Shown one piece after another: positions 1-7,722 of a stretch of 25,086 nucleotides of DNA. The notes beneath the pieces are model-generated. The model did not search any database, was not told the origin of the DNA, and saw only the letters and a program-made list of their open reading frames with translations. Positions within the stretch are counted from its first letter, which is position 1, and each line of letters starts with the position of its first letter. The position numbers and the translations under genes are program-made. This stretch comes from Bacillota bacterium (GTDB lineage: Bacteria; Bacillota; Clostridia; Christensenellales; Aristaeellaceae): the NCBI GenBank assembly GCA_023392515.1, contig JAEVYX010000056.1, positions 1-25,086 of the forward strand. Direction: 5' to 3'.

Positions 1-503
1 AGGCTGACAGTGGCACCGACATGGCTCTTGTATTGGTTGATGTGGATGATCTGGCCTTCGCCCGCTTCCTTAAGCCGGGCAAAAATCCCCCAGTTCTTAT
101 AAACCCTGTACCGGTAAATGTTCGGCACAGCGCCTGAGGATATGCTGTCGGACAACGTATGATAGGGTATGATATGAATATCGATTTGGTCTTTACGGGA
201 AAACATATGCCGCTGCAAAAGTGCCGCTGCCTCGGCTTTTGCCTCCTTGCCGTCAGACAAATACAGGCGCACAGCCAAGCTGGTGCTCATATCGGCAAGC
301 ATTTCCCTGTATTCCTCCAGCATGCCTGCCATCAGTTCCGCGGTCTGCTGCCCGACGGTTCCCAATTCTTCCTGAGCCTGGCGCACCAGCATGTTGCGGT
401 TAAGGCCGTCATAGGCCGCGCCTACTAAAATAGCCGGAATCAGCGCTAGGCAAATCATCATCATAAGCAGCCGGTTAAAAAAGCTTTTCTTGTGGTATCT
501 CAC
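1..503 (-). CDS. Membrane sensor protein, N-terminal part (possible sensor histidine kinase)
   Basis: The gene is cut by the window edge, so only about 167 N-terminal residues are visible. Translation from the GTG at 503 starts MRYHKKSFFNRLL. A hydrophobic segment lies at about residues 10-30, followed by an extracytoplasmic region beginning with a helix (about 35-75) and containing the pattern NWGIFARL. This layout (short basic cytoplasmic tip, one membrane helix, helical then mixed sensor domain) fits a Cache-type sensor of a YesM/LytS-like histidine kinase or a chemoreceptor; the output domain lies outside the window, so this is inference. The GTG start is chosen because AAAGGATGG sits just upstream and no in-frame ATG precedes the membrane helix. 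It is divergent from the phosphatase gene at 692. Confidence 0.6.
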   Translation of the reverse strand, partial: MRYHKKSFFNRLLMMMICLALIPAILVGAAYDGLNRNMLVRQAQEELGTVGQQTAELMAGMLEEYREMLADMSTSLAVRLYLSDGKEAKAEAAALLQRHMFSRKDQIDIHIIPYHTLSDSISSGAVPNIYRYRVYKNWGIFARLKEAGEGQIIHINQYKSHVGATVS

Positions 504-532
504 GCAGGTTCCATCCTTTTATTTGATTAAAA

Positions 533-550
533 ACATATCTCGATATATGT
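533..550. promoter_or_regulatory. 18-bp near-perfect palindrome, candidate operator
   Basis: ACATATCT at 533-540 faces CGATATATGT at 541-550. The 18 bases match their own reverse complement except for one base pair position on each side. The palindrome overlaps the -10 box proposed for the sensor gene (542-547), which is a usual place for a repressor site. The binding protein is unknown. Confidence 0.3.
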
Positions 551-570
551 AGCAAATTTCGACAGGTAAA
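542..570 (-). promoter_or_regulatory. Candidate SigA-type promoter of the sensor gene
   Basis: On the minus strand TTTACC (565-570) is followed after 17 bases by TATATC (542-547). Both boxes are degenerate, but spacing is ideal and the start codon lies about 40 bases downstream. Confidence 0.35.
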
Positions 571-614
571 CGGCTTTTCCTCTCCCTTGCATGATTTGCT
601 TGTACGCCCTGATA

Positions 615-644
615 TTGACAGACACCATCCATCCATGCCACAAT
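615..644 (+). promoter_or_regulatory. Candidate SigA-type promoter of the phosphatase gene
   Basis: A perfect TTGACA (615-620) is followed after 18 bases by CACAAT (639-644). This lies about 48 bases before the phosphatase start and argues that upstream in-frame ATGs at 587 and 635 are not used. Confidence 0.4.
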
Positions 645-691
645 CTTTTCGACGCGTGTTCACCTATACGCGCAAGCACGGTTTGGAGAGG

Positions 692-1414
692 ATGAATCCA
701 TTGATTGGCAAGCATTTGAAAAGGTTTCCCTTTGACCATATCGCAAACTTCAGGGACCTGGGCGGTTATCCCGTCGGAAACGAGAGCATGTCCCGGTACG
801 GCGTTTTTTTCCGTTCCACCCATTTGGGTCTGGCATCAAATACGGATCTTTCCAGAATAAAAGCCATGGGCATCCGCACTGTGATTGACCTGCGCTGCTC
901 CGATGAAATCTCCCTTTTGCCGGACGCCTGCATGAATGACCCGGAAATACATTGGGCGAACGTGTCCCTCATGGGGGACATCCCCCTGGATGAAATCGAT
1001 ATAGTTCCCAACGAAAAAAATACACCCAGCCTTGTTGGCATGTATAAACAAATCTTAACCCTGGGCGCTGACCGGCTGCGGGAGCTTTTCATGCTGCTGC
1101 CGGAAGCGGTCAAAAATGGCGCGGTGCTTTTCCACTGCGCCGCCGGAAAGGACAGGACCGGCATTACCGCCATGTTCCTTTTAAGCCTTTGCGGGGTAAG
1201 CAGGGAGGATATCATAAGCGATTATGAGGTGAGCCACACCCTGATGGAAGCGTTCTCCCCGGAGGATATATCCGGCTCCAACCATTCCAACATGCATGAT
1301 TTATTGGATTTTATCGCGGAGCGGCACGGATCCCCCAGGGGATACCTGATGGAAATCGGCGTTACGGAATCGGCCCTTGAAACATTAAAAAGCAGCCTGT
1401 ACGAGCCTTTTTAA
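692..1414 (+). CDS. Tyrosine/serine protein phosphatase (Y_phosphatase3 type)
   Basis: About 240 residues. The N-terminal signature FRDLGGYPV (residues 20-28) and the active-site P-loop HCAAGKDRTG, with the nucleophilic cysteine at about residue 149 and the arginine six residues later, place it in the tyrosine-protein phosphatase family found in many bacteria (PF13350-like, relatives of IphP/LipA). Such enzymes hydrolyse phosphotyrosine or phosphoinositide-like substrates; the substrate here is unknown. No signal peptide is visible, so it is probably cytoplasmic. The reading frame is open upstream to 587, but those ATGs lack a ribosome site. GGAGAGG abuts the ATG at 692, so the TTG at 701, at better spacing, is an alternative start. 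It stands alone, divergent from the sensor gene. Confidence 0.85.
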   Translation: MNPLIGKHLKRFPFDHIANFRDLGGYPVGNESMSRYGVFFRSTHLGLASNTDLSRIKAMGIRTVIDLRCSDEISLLPDACMNDPEIHWANVSLMGDIPLDEIDIVPNEKNTPSLVGMYKQILTLGADRLRELFMLLPEAVKNGAVLFHCAAGKDRTGITAMFLLSLCGVSREDIISDYEVSHTLMEAFSPEDISGSNHSNMHDLLDFIAERHGSPRGYLMEIGVTESALETLKSSLYEPF

Positions 1415-1513
1415 GCCGAAGCAAAAGCAAGCAGGAAATCCCGGACCTGCGGTGAATGCCTTTAAAGGGTCTTGATGATATCATTGGGAATTGTGCTGGA
1501 AGGCGGCGTTTAC

Positions 1514-2887
1514 ATGGGTTTTCTGACCCGGGACAAGCAGTTTTACCGCTCCTTTTTTTCCATGGTCTTTTTTATTGCCGTACAAAACGTAATCACCTTT
1601 GGGGTAAACCTGGCGGACAATGTGATGCTGGGGCAGTACAGCGAAACCGCGCTGTCCGGAGCGGCGCTGAGCAATCAGGTTCAGTTTTTATTGCAGATGG
1701 TGGTAGGCGGCGCAGGCGAAGGGATGATGGTGCTTACCGCTCAGTATTGGGGGAAGGGCGACGCCATGCCCATCCGGCGCATCGTGGCCAAGGGAATGGC
1801 CTTTGGCGTTCCGGTAGTGGCAGGTTTTTTTGCCGTTTCCTTCTTTTTCCCCCAGGCGGTTTTGTCGCTACTGAGCAATGAAGCGCCCATCCTGTCAGCC
1901 GGGGCCCAATACCTGGGTATTTTAAGCTTTTCCTTTCCTTTCTTTTACATAAGCAGCCTCCTTACCGCCTCCCAGCGAAGCGTCGGAAACTCAAAGCTGG
2001 GAATGTTTTTGTCCCTGGCAGCGTTATTTCTCAATGTAGGGCTCAACTATGTGCTCATTTTTGGACACTTGGGCTTTCCCGCCATGGGTATCCGCGGGGC
2101 GGCCTATGCCACCCTTACCGCCAGGGTTGTGGAATGCCTCCTGGCAGCCGGGTATGTGCTGTGCCTGGACAAGCGCCTTCAGATGAAGATAAAGGATTTC
2201 TTCACCTTTGACCGCCTCTTAAACCGCGACTTTAACCGGATCGCCCTGCCCGTGGTACTCTCCGGCAGCAGCTGGGGCATTGCCATGGGGGTGCAAACCT
2301 CCATTCTGGGCCATATGGGCCCGGCGGCCATCGGTGCAAACAGCATTGCCACGGCGCTGTATCAAGTGGTAACGGTGGTGGCTTTCGGCGCCGCTGCCGC
2401 CGCCAGCATCCTTATGGGCCAAACGGTAGGCCGGGGAGACCTTCACCTGGTCAAGGCCTATTCCCGTACACTGCAAACCCTTTTCCTTTTGATTGGGCTT
2501 GTGACCGGCGGGCTTCTATACCTGATGCGGGGGCCGGTCATTTCCCTGTATGGGGCGGATATCGCCCCGGAGACACAGGCCCTTGCCGATTCCTTTCTGA
2601 CGATTCTTTCCATCACCGTTGTGGGCACCGCCTACCAGATGGCGTGCCTGACAGGCATCGTCCGGGGCGGAGGCAACACAAGGTTTGTACTCATCAACGA
2701 CCTGGTATTCATGTGGGGCTTGGTGCTTCCCGCCGCGTACCTGTGCGCTTTTGTGTTCCGCCTTTCCCCCGCAGTGGTTTTCTTTTGCCTCAAGAGCGAT
2801 CAGATTACAAAATGCCTGGTGGCCGTATTTGTGGTAAACCGCTACCGCTGGGTGCGGCAAGTCACCAGAACTTCATCAACCGTGTAA
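1514..2887 (+). CDS. MATE family multidrug/toxin exporter
   Basis: 457 residues with about twelve hydrophobic segments, the usual size of MATE (multi antimicrobial extrusion) transporters, which export organic cations or drugs in exchange for Na+ or H+ at the cytoplasmic membrane. The N-terminal region has the family pattern VNLADNVMLGQ and the two halves are pseudo-symmetric, with a second ALYQVVTVVAFGAAAA-type segment about 240 residues later. The start is set at 1514 because GGAAGGCGG lies seven bases upstream; the open frame extends back to 1472 without a ribosome site. It ends 16 bases before the MscS gene, so the two are probably cotranscribed. The substrate cannot be read from sequence. 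Confidence 0.92.
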   Translation: MGFLTRDKQFYRSFFSMVFFIAVQNVITFGVNLADNVMLGQYSETALSGAALSNQVQFLLQMVVGGAGEGMMVLTAQYWGKGDAMPIRRIVAKGMAFGVPVVAGFFAVSFFFPQAVLSLLSNEAPILSAGAQYLGILSFSFPFFYISSLLTASQRSVGNSKLGMFLSLAALFLNVGLNYVLIFGHLGFPAMGIRGAAYATLTARVVECLLAAGYVLCLDKRLQMKIKDFFTFDRLLNRDFNRIALPVVLSGSSWGIAMGVQTSILGHMGPAAIGANSIATALYQVVTVVAFGAAAAASILMGQTVGRGDLHLVKAYSRTLQTLFLLIGLVTGGLLYLMRGPVISLYGADIAPETQALADSFLTILSITVVGTAYQMACLTGIVRGGGNTRFVLINDLVFMWGLVLPAAYLCAFVFRLSPAVVFFCLKSDQITKCLVAVFVVNRYRWVRQVTRTSSTV

Positions 2888-2903
2888 ATGGAAAGGGGGC
2901 TTT

Positions 2904-3785
2904 ATGATGCCTACTGAGCCAACCTCCCCTCTGGTAGAAGCCATGAACAGCGGCATCGAAACCGCAGGGCAGGCCGCCGGGCAGTTTATCACCGATCTTC
3001 CGCTGTGGCTGAGCAAGCTGCTCCTGGCAGCGCTGGCAGCCTTGGTCGGTGCCATGGCCGTGCGGCTGGGGCGCCGGATTATCAAAAAGCTGGTGCGCTC
3101 CCGCAAGGCGGGGGATGCCCGGGCCATGGGCCAGCGGGAAACCTTGCGTTCCCTGGTCTGCAGCGTGTTTGACTATACCATGTATTTCATCATTGCCACC
3201 ATTGTACTGGGCATCTTTGGGGTGAATGTCACATCCATGATTGCCGTGGCCGGGGTCGGCGGTGTCGCTATTGGCTTTGGCGCCCAAACCCTGGTGAAGG
3301 ATGTCATTTCCGGTATCTTTCTTTGGGCGGAAGGAAACATGTCCGTAGGTGACGTAGTGGACATCAACGGCCTTTCCGGAGAGGTGGAGTCCATTGCGCT
3401 TAGGACAACAGCCATCCGCAACTACAGCGGCAACCTGTTCGTAATTCCCAACGGCGACATCCGCACCGTGACCAACATGTCCAGGTCTTTCAAGCGCGCC
3501 ATTGTGGACGTGCGGGTGCCCTATGAGGAAAAGCTGGAAAGGATACTTTCCATACTGGAAGATGAAATGGGAAAAGCCTTTGCCCGAATCGAGGGCCTCT
3601 CGGAAACACCCCAGGTGCTGGGCGTACTGGCCTATGAAACGGATGCCATCATCGTACGCCTGGCGGTTTTATGCCCTGCCAAGGAAAACTGGCGCATTGA
3701 GCGGGAGCTTCGCCGGCTTGTAAAGGACCGGTTTGACGAGGAAGGCATTCAAATGCCCCATGTGCAGAAAATTGCGATAAAGTAA
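2904..3785 (+). CDS. MscS-type small-conductance mechanosensitive channel
   Basis: 293 residues, the size of classical MscS. Membrane helices lie at about 39-55 and 90-107, and the pore-lining third helix at about 111-142 carries the glycine/alanine pattern AVAGVGGVAIGFGAQTLVKD. It is followed by the beta domain (VGDVVDINGLSGEVESI, about 148-164) with FVIPNGDI and the cytoplasmic alpha/beta domain. These channels open under membrane tension and release solutes during hypo-osmotic shock. AAAGGGGG lies just upstream of tandem ATGs at 2904 and 2907. The gene sits between the MATE exporter and a P-loop kinase, in the same direction and closely spaced. Confidence 0.95.
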   Translation: MMPTEPTSPLVEAMNSGIETAGQAAGQFITDLPLWLSKLLLAALAALVGAMAVRLGRRIIKKLVRSRKAGDARAMGQRETLRSLVCSVFDYTMYFIIATIVLGIFGVNVTSMIAVAGVGGVAIGFGAQTLVKDVISGIFLWAEGNMSVGDVVDINGLSGEVESIALRTTAIRNYSGNLFVIPNGDIRTVTNMSRSFKRAIVDVRVPYEEKLERILSILEDEMGKAFARIEGLSETPQVLGVLAYETDAIIVRLAVLCPAKENWRIERELRRLVKDRFDEEGIQMPHVQKIAIK

Positions 3786-3822
3786 GCAAAGAAAAACGGC
3801 CCGCGTTGGGCGGAGGTGTCCT

Positions 3823-4350
3823 ATGGAACAGCGGATGTATCTCATTACAGGCGTGATGGCGTCAGGGAAATCCACCGTATCCGAATTGCTGGCCGGAGAG
3901 TTCCGGCCCGGGGTGCATTTGCGCGGCGATATCTTTCGCAGGATGATCGCAGGCGGCCGGGAGGATATGTGTGAAAGCCCGTCACCCGAAGCCTTGCGGC
4001 AATTGGAGGTGCGCTACGCGCTGACGGCTATCACTGCAAAGGCGTATTATGACGCCGGTTTTTCCGTGGTTATACAGGACAATTACTACGGCCCAGAGCT
4101 TTCTAAGATGCTTGCCCGCCTGACGGGGTACCCGGTTCGGGTTGCCGTGCTGGCACCGAACCTGGAAGCCATCCGCCAGCGGGAAGCCGGGCGGTCCAAA
4201 AAGGGGTATACAGGCTTCTCTATTGAAAGCCTGTACAAGGGGTTTATGGAAACGACGCCCCGAATCGGCCTTTGGCTGGATACCTCCCACATGACACCCG
4301 AAGAAACCTGCCGGGAAATTCTTGCATCAGCCTGCATCATTGATTCCTGA
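3823..4350 (+). CDS. Small P-loop kinase-like ATPase of unknown substrate
   Basis: 175 residues. A Walker A motif, GVMASGKST, is at residues 10-18. HLRGDIFRRMI resembles the DxF lid region of zeta-toxin, chloramphenicol-phosphotransferase and gluconate-kinase-like small kinases. A conserved C-terminal block TPRIGLWLDTS...TPEET is characteristic of an annotated 'AAA family ATPase/phosphotransferase' group without assigned function. It probably phosphorylates a small molecule; this is inference. No antitoxin-like gene is adjacent, which speaks against a zeta toxin-antitoxin pair. GGAGG lies six bases before the ATG. It closes the MATE-MscS-kinase run. Confidence 0.75.
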   Translation: MEQRMYLITGVMASGKSTVSELLAGEFRPGVHLRGDIFRRMIAGGREDMCESPSPEALRQLEVRYALTAITAKAYYDAGFSVVIQDNYYGPELSKMLARLTGYPVRVAVLAPNLEAIRQREAGRSKKGYTGFSIESLYKGFMETTPRIGLWLDTSHMTPEETCREILASACIIDS

Positions 4351-4402
4351 CCCGCCCGGCACATGGGCGGAATTCCCTGCCAAACCCATGATTCGCCCGG
4401 AA

Positions 4403-4431
4403 TTGACAAGCTTCCCCTGCTGTGCTACCAT
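4403..4431 (+). promoter_or_regulatory. Strong SigA-type promoter of the polysaccharide operon
   Basis: A perfect TTGACA (4403-4408) is separated by exactly 17 bases from TACCAT (4426-4431). Transcription would start near 4438, about 34 bases before the sugar transferase ATG. Confidence 0.7.
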
Positions 4432-4471
4432 AACTTGCAGGCAAAATCGTCATGTATAGGAGGCACCGGTT

Positions 4472-5200
4472 ATGGCGCAAACCCGCACCCAGGAGGCCTA
4501 TGCCCTTCCCGAATGGAAAGGCCCGCTTTCCCACCCTTTTTACAGCCTGGTGGTCAAGCGCGTATTAGACTTTCTGCTGGCGCTTCTTTTATTTATTCCC
4601 TGCTCGCTTTTCATGCTGCCCATCGCCCTTGCGGTGCGGCTGGATTCCCCCGGCCCCATCTTTTACCGGGCGCCCAGGGGCGGCTACCGGAACAAAACCT
4701 TTTACATTTTCAAGTTCCGCACCATGGTGCAGGATGCGGACAAGACCGGCGGAACCACTGCCTTGAACGATGCCCGAATCACCCGGGTAGGCTGGTTTTT
4801 GCGCAAGACCAAGCTGGATGAAATCCCCCAGCTTCTAAACATTTTAAAAGGCGACATGAGCTTTATCGGCCCCCGGCCGGAGCTTCTTTTATACACCAAA
4901 CAGTATAACAAGGAGCAGGAATGCATCCTGTGGGTACGGCCCGGCATCAGCGACGAAAGTTCCCTGCGCTACATCAACCAGGATGAACTGGTGGGCACGG
5001 ACAACCCTGTGGAAAATTACGAAAAGTATATCCTCCCCCATAAGAACGCCATGCGGGTGGAGTACGCCTTGAATCAAAGCTTTTTGCTGGATGCGAAACT
5101 GTTTTTGCGCACCGTCGGCGGCGTATTTAAAAAGGCCCGCCGGGTGGTTCGGGAAACAGGTTCCGCCGGGGCGGCCGCCCAGCGCAAGGAGAACCTATGA
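4472..5200 (+). CDS. Undecaprenyl-phosphate sugar-1-phosphate transferase (initiating)
   Basis: 242 residues, a short, single-membrane-segment member of the bacterial sugar transferase family (PF02397). These enzymes move a sugar-1-phosphate from a nucleotide sugar onto undecaprenyl phosphate, the first step of exopolysaccharide, capsule or glycan assembly. Visible signatures are VVKRVLDF before the membrane segment (about 34-55), LDSPGPIFYR (58-67), IFKFRTM (79-85), KLDEIPQLLN with the catalytic Asp-Glu (114-123), and GDMSFIGPRPE (127-137). AGGAGG lies eight bases upstream of the ATG. Its TGA overlaps the next ATG in an ATGA junction, so translation is coupled to transketolase. The sugar specificity is unknown. 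Confidence 0.93.
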   Translation: MAQTRTQEAYALPEWKGPLSHPFYSLVVKRVLDFLLALLLFIPCSLFMLPIALAVRLDSPGPIFYRAPRGGYRNKTFYIFKFRTMVQDADKTGGTTALNDARITRVGWFLRKTKLDEIPQLLNILKGDMSFIGPRPELLLYTKQYNKEQECILWVRPGISDESSLRYINQDELVGTDNPVENYEKYILPHKNAMRVEYALNQSFLLDAKLFLRTVGGVFKKARRVVRETGSAGAAAQRKENL

Positions 5201-6024
5201 GCGAAGTAACAAGCCGGGAGCTGGCCTTTAGGATCAAGCGCCACGGCATCGAAATGACGCATCTTTCCTTTGGGGCCCACATCGGGGCCATCCTTTCCGT
5301 GGCGGACATATTAGGGGTTTTGTATGCGGATATCCTGACGGTGGACCCGAAAAACCCCCGCATAGAAAGCCGGGACCGCCTGATTTTAAGCAAGGGCCAC
5401 GCCGGGGCTGCCGTGTATGCCGCATTGGCGGAACGCGGCTTTTTTGACGTGGAGGAATTGAAAACCCATTACCAAAACGGCAGCCGCCTGTCTGGCCATG
5501 TATCCCACAAGGGTGTGCCGGGGGTGGAATTTTCCACCGGTTCCCTGGGCCACGGACTGCCGGTAGGCGCCGGCATGGCCTTGAGTGCCAAACGGGACGG
5601 GAAAAACCACCGGGTGTACGTGATCTGCGGCGATGGGGAGTGCGATGAAGGCTCCATGTGGGAATCCGCCCTGATCGCCCACCAATGCCGGCTGGATAAC
5701 CTTGTTTTGATTATTGACTATAACAAAATGCAAAGCCTGGACTTTTGCGAAAACACCATAGCCCTCGAGCCCTTCGGGGACAAGTGGAAAGCCTTTGGCT
5801 GGCATGTGATAGCGGCCGACGGCCACAATCATGAAGACCTGCACCGGGCTTTTCAGGAGGCCCAGGCCCAGCGCGGGATGGGTAAACCCATTGTGGTCAT
5901 TGCCCACACCGTAAAGGGCAAGGGCATCTCCTTTATGGAGAATAACATCCTCTGGCATTACCGTACCCCTCAGGGGGAGGAGTACGAGGCCGCAGTACGG
6001 GAGCTGGAGGCGCAAAAGCCATGA
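5197..6024 (+). CDS. Transketolase, N-terminal (thiamine diphosphate-binding) subunit
   Basis: 275 residues, the usual size of the separate N-terminal half. It carries SKGHAGAAVYAAL (65-77), GSLGHGLPVGAGMA (115-128) and the thiamine diphosphate motif starting GDGECDEG (145-152) and closing with DYN (174-176). With the C-terminal half it transfers two-carbon ketol units between sugar phosphates. It overlaps the sugar transferase stop by four bases and the next gene's start by four bases, so the three are translated as a block. Its place between an initiating sugar transferase and LicD suggests a job in making a cell-surface sugar precursor rather than, or besides, the general pentose phosphate pathway; that is inference. 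Confidence 0.93.
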   Translation: MSEVTSRELAFRIKRHGIEMTHLSFGAHIGAILSVADILGVLYADILTVDPKNPRIESRDRLILSKGHAGAAVYAALAERGFFDVEELKTHYQNGSRLSGHVSHKGVPGVEFSTGSLGHGLPVGAGMALSAKRDGKNHRVYVICGDGECDEGSMWESALIAHQCRLDNLVLIIDYNKMQSLDFCENTIALEPFGDKWKAFGWHVIAADGHNHEDLHRAFQEAQAQRGMGKPIVVIAHTVKGKGISFMENNILWHYRTPQGEEYEAAVRELEAQKP

Positions 6025-6953
6025 GAGACGCATTTACCGCCGCATTGCAGGCGCTGGCCGCCAAGGATAAAAACATCTTTCTCATTACTGGCGACCTGGG
6101 CTTTGCCGTATTGAAGCCTTACTGGGAAACGTATCCCGGCCAGTTTTTCAACGCCGGCATCAGCGAGCAGGCCATGACCGGCATGGCGGCAGGCATGGCC
6201 CTGGAGGGGAAAACAGTATTCACCTATTCCATCGGCAATTTCCCCACCCTGCGCTGTCTGGAGCAGATTCGAAACGACTGCGCCTACCACCACGCCAACG
6301 TGAAAATCGTGTGCGTGGGCGGCGGGTTTGTATACGGCTCCCTGGGGATGAGCCATCACGCAACCGAAGATATGGCCATTTTGCGAGCACTTCCCGATGT
6401 TACGGTGTTTGCCCCCGGCGATCCGGAAGAGGTTCGGGCCGTCATGCCGGTTCTGGCTGCCCATCCCGGCACCTGCTATTTGCGGCTGGGCCGGGGCGGT
6501 GAGCCCACCATCCATAAGGCCCCCATTTCCGATTACCGGCTGGGCCAGGCCATCTGCCTGCGGGAAGGCGATCAGGCCGTGCTGTTTTCCAGCGGCGGGA
6601 TTCTCACGCAAACGATGGCCGCGGCGGAGCAGCTTTCCGGGCGCGGTATCCGGGTGGGCGTGTTCAGCTTCCCCACCTTAAAACCCATTGATGAAGGGCT
6701 GATCCGCCGCCTTGCCAAAGAGGTGCCCCTCATCGCCACTGTGGAGGAGCATACGGTCATCGGCGGCCTGGGCGGCGCGGTTTGCGAAGTAGTGGGCGGC
6801 ATGCAGGGCAGCCGGGCAAGGATTTTGCGCATCGGCATGCAGGATCAGTACACCGCCATCGTGGGTACGCAGCAGTACCTAAGGGAAAAGTACGGCATGG
6901 ACAGCGCATCCATTGCCAAAAAGGTAGAAGAAGCGCTGGGAGAAAGGCTATGA
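6021..6953 (+). CDS. Transketolase, C-terminal (pyrimidine-binding) subunit
   Basis: 310 residues, the usual size of the C-terminal partner. NAGISEQAMTGMAAGMA (44-60) contains the catalytic glutamate (E49) that activates thiamine diphosphate. GSLGMSHHATEDMA follows, and the C-terminal domain (about 180-305) includes TVEEHTVIGGLGGAV, as in transketolase and DXS-like proteins. The start overlaps the N-terminal subunit in an ATGA junction, and its stop overlaps the LicD start in another ATGA junction, which points to fixed stoichiometry. It should form a heterotetramer with the 5197-6024 product in the cytoplasm. Which donor and acceptor sugars it uses cannot be read from sequence. Confidence 0.93.
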   Translation: MRDAFTAALQALAAKDKNIFLITGDLGFAVLKPYWETYPGQFFNAGISEQAMTGMAAGMALEGKTVFTYSIGNFPTLRCLEQIRNDCAYHHANVKIVCVGGGFVYGSLGMSHHATEDMAILRALPDVTVFAPGDPEEVRAVMPVLAAHPGTCYLRLGRGGEPTIHKAPISDYRLGQAICLREGDQAVLFSSGGILTQTMAAAEQLSGRGIRVGVFSFPTLKPIDEGLIRRLAKEVPLIATVEEHTVIGGLGGAVCEVVGGMQGSRARILRIGMQDQYTAIVGTQQYLREKYGMDSASIAKKVEEALGERL

Positions 6954-7696
6954 GCGACACGCAGGCAAACCTTCAGGCCGTGCATCAGGAACTGCTTGGC
7001 CAGCTGAACGATATTGTCAGGGTCTGCCGGGAATACGAAATCCCCTACGCCATGATGTGCGGCACACTGCTGGGCACGGTTCGCCATCAGGGGTTTATCC
7101 CCTGGGATGACGATATCGACCTGATTATGACAAGGGACGCCTATGAGCGGTTTGCTCAGATTTATCCGGATGTTTGCGACGGGAAATATCTCCTGAGCCA
7201 TACCAACACCTGGACGCCCCGGGTGATGAGCAAAAACCCCCAGGCGGCGGATGCCTTTACGGACCTGTTTATTTTGGATTACCTGCCCGACGGCGCTTTT
7301 GCCAGGCGCATGCGGCTATTGCTTTTGCGTGTATTGCAGGGTATGCTGAAAAAAAATGTGGATTACAGCCGCTTTTCACTGCCCCAAAAGGCTGCGCTAT
7401 TTGTAACGCACCTGATGGGCCTGCCCTTTTCCGTCAGGCAAAAAACCAGATGGTACGCAAATCTATCCCAGCGGACTTCCATGGGCCGGGATATGCATAT
7501 GTCCAACGGCGCCTTTGGCCTTCTTTCCATGGCCTGGGACAGGACGCTTTTTGAAAATTTGACAGAAGCCTCTTTTGAAGGGCTGACGGTGACAATACCC
7601 CAAAACTATCACGAAGTGCTGGTAAAGCTGTTCGGGGAGGATTACATGACCCCGCCGCCGGAGCATGAGCGGGTAGCCAAGCACCTGGACCTGTAA
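6950..7696 (+). CDS. LicD family phosphotransferase
   Basis: 248 residues. The hallmark block CGTLLGTVRHQGFIPWDDDID (residues 37-57) contains the metal-binding aspartates of the LicD/fukutin nucleotidyltransferase-like fold. Known members attach phosphocholine to teichoic acids or polysaccharides, and eukaryotic relatives (fukutin, FKRP) transfer ribitol phosphate from CDP-ribitol. The reading frame is open back to 6782, but the ATG at 6950 overlaps the transketolase stop and is the natural start. Within this operon it probably decorates the polysaccharide or its lipid-linked precursor with a phosphorylated group. No choline kinase or CTP transferase gene is present in the window, so the donor is uncertain. 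Confidence 0.9.
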   Translation: MSDTQANLQAVHQELLGQLNDIVRVCREYEIPYAMMCGTLLGTVRHQGFIPWDDDIDLIMTRDAYERFAQIYPDVCDGKYLLSHTNTWTPRVMSKNPQAADAFTDLFILDYLPDGAFARRMRLLLLRVLQGMLKKNVDYSRFSLPQKAALFVTHLMGLPFSVRQKTRWYANLSQRTSMGRDMHMSNGAFGLLSMAWDRTLFENLTEASFEGLTVTIPQNYHEVLVKLFGEDYMTPPPEHERVAKHLDL

Positions 7697-7722
7697 CCCC
7701 CTTCCCGTCAGAAAGGGACACA

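Noticed and set aside
3823..4350. Zeta-toxin of a toxin-antitoxin pair
   Set aside because: No small antitoxin gene is adjacent, and the C-terminal block fits a different small-kinase group.
4352..4370. CCGCCC/GGGCGG hairpin after the P-loop kinase gene as a terminator
   Set aside because: The stem is real but no T-run follows on either side; too weak to call.
5386..6611. Long minus-strand frames opposite the transketolase genes
   Set aside because: Antisense shadows of G+C-rich codons; no ribosome sites, and the plus-strand proteins are unambiguous.
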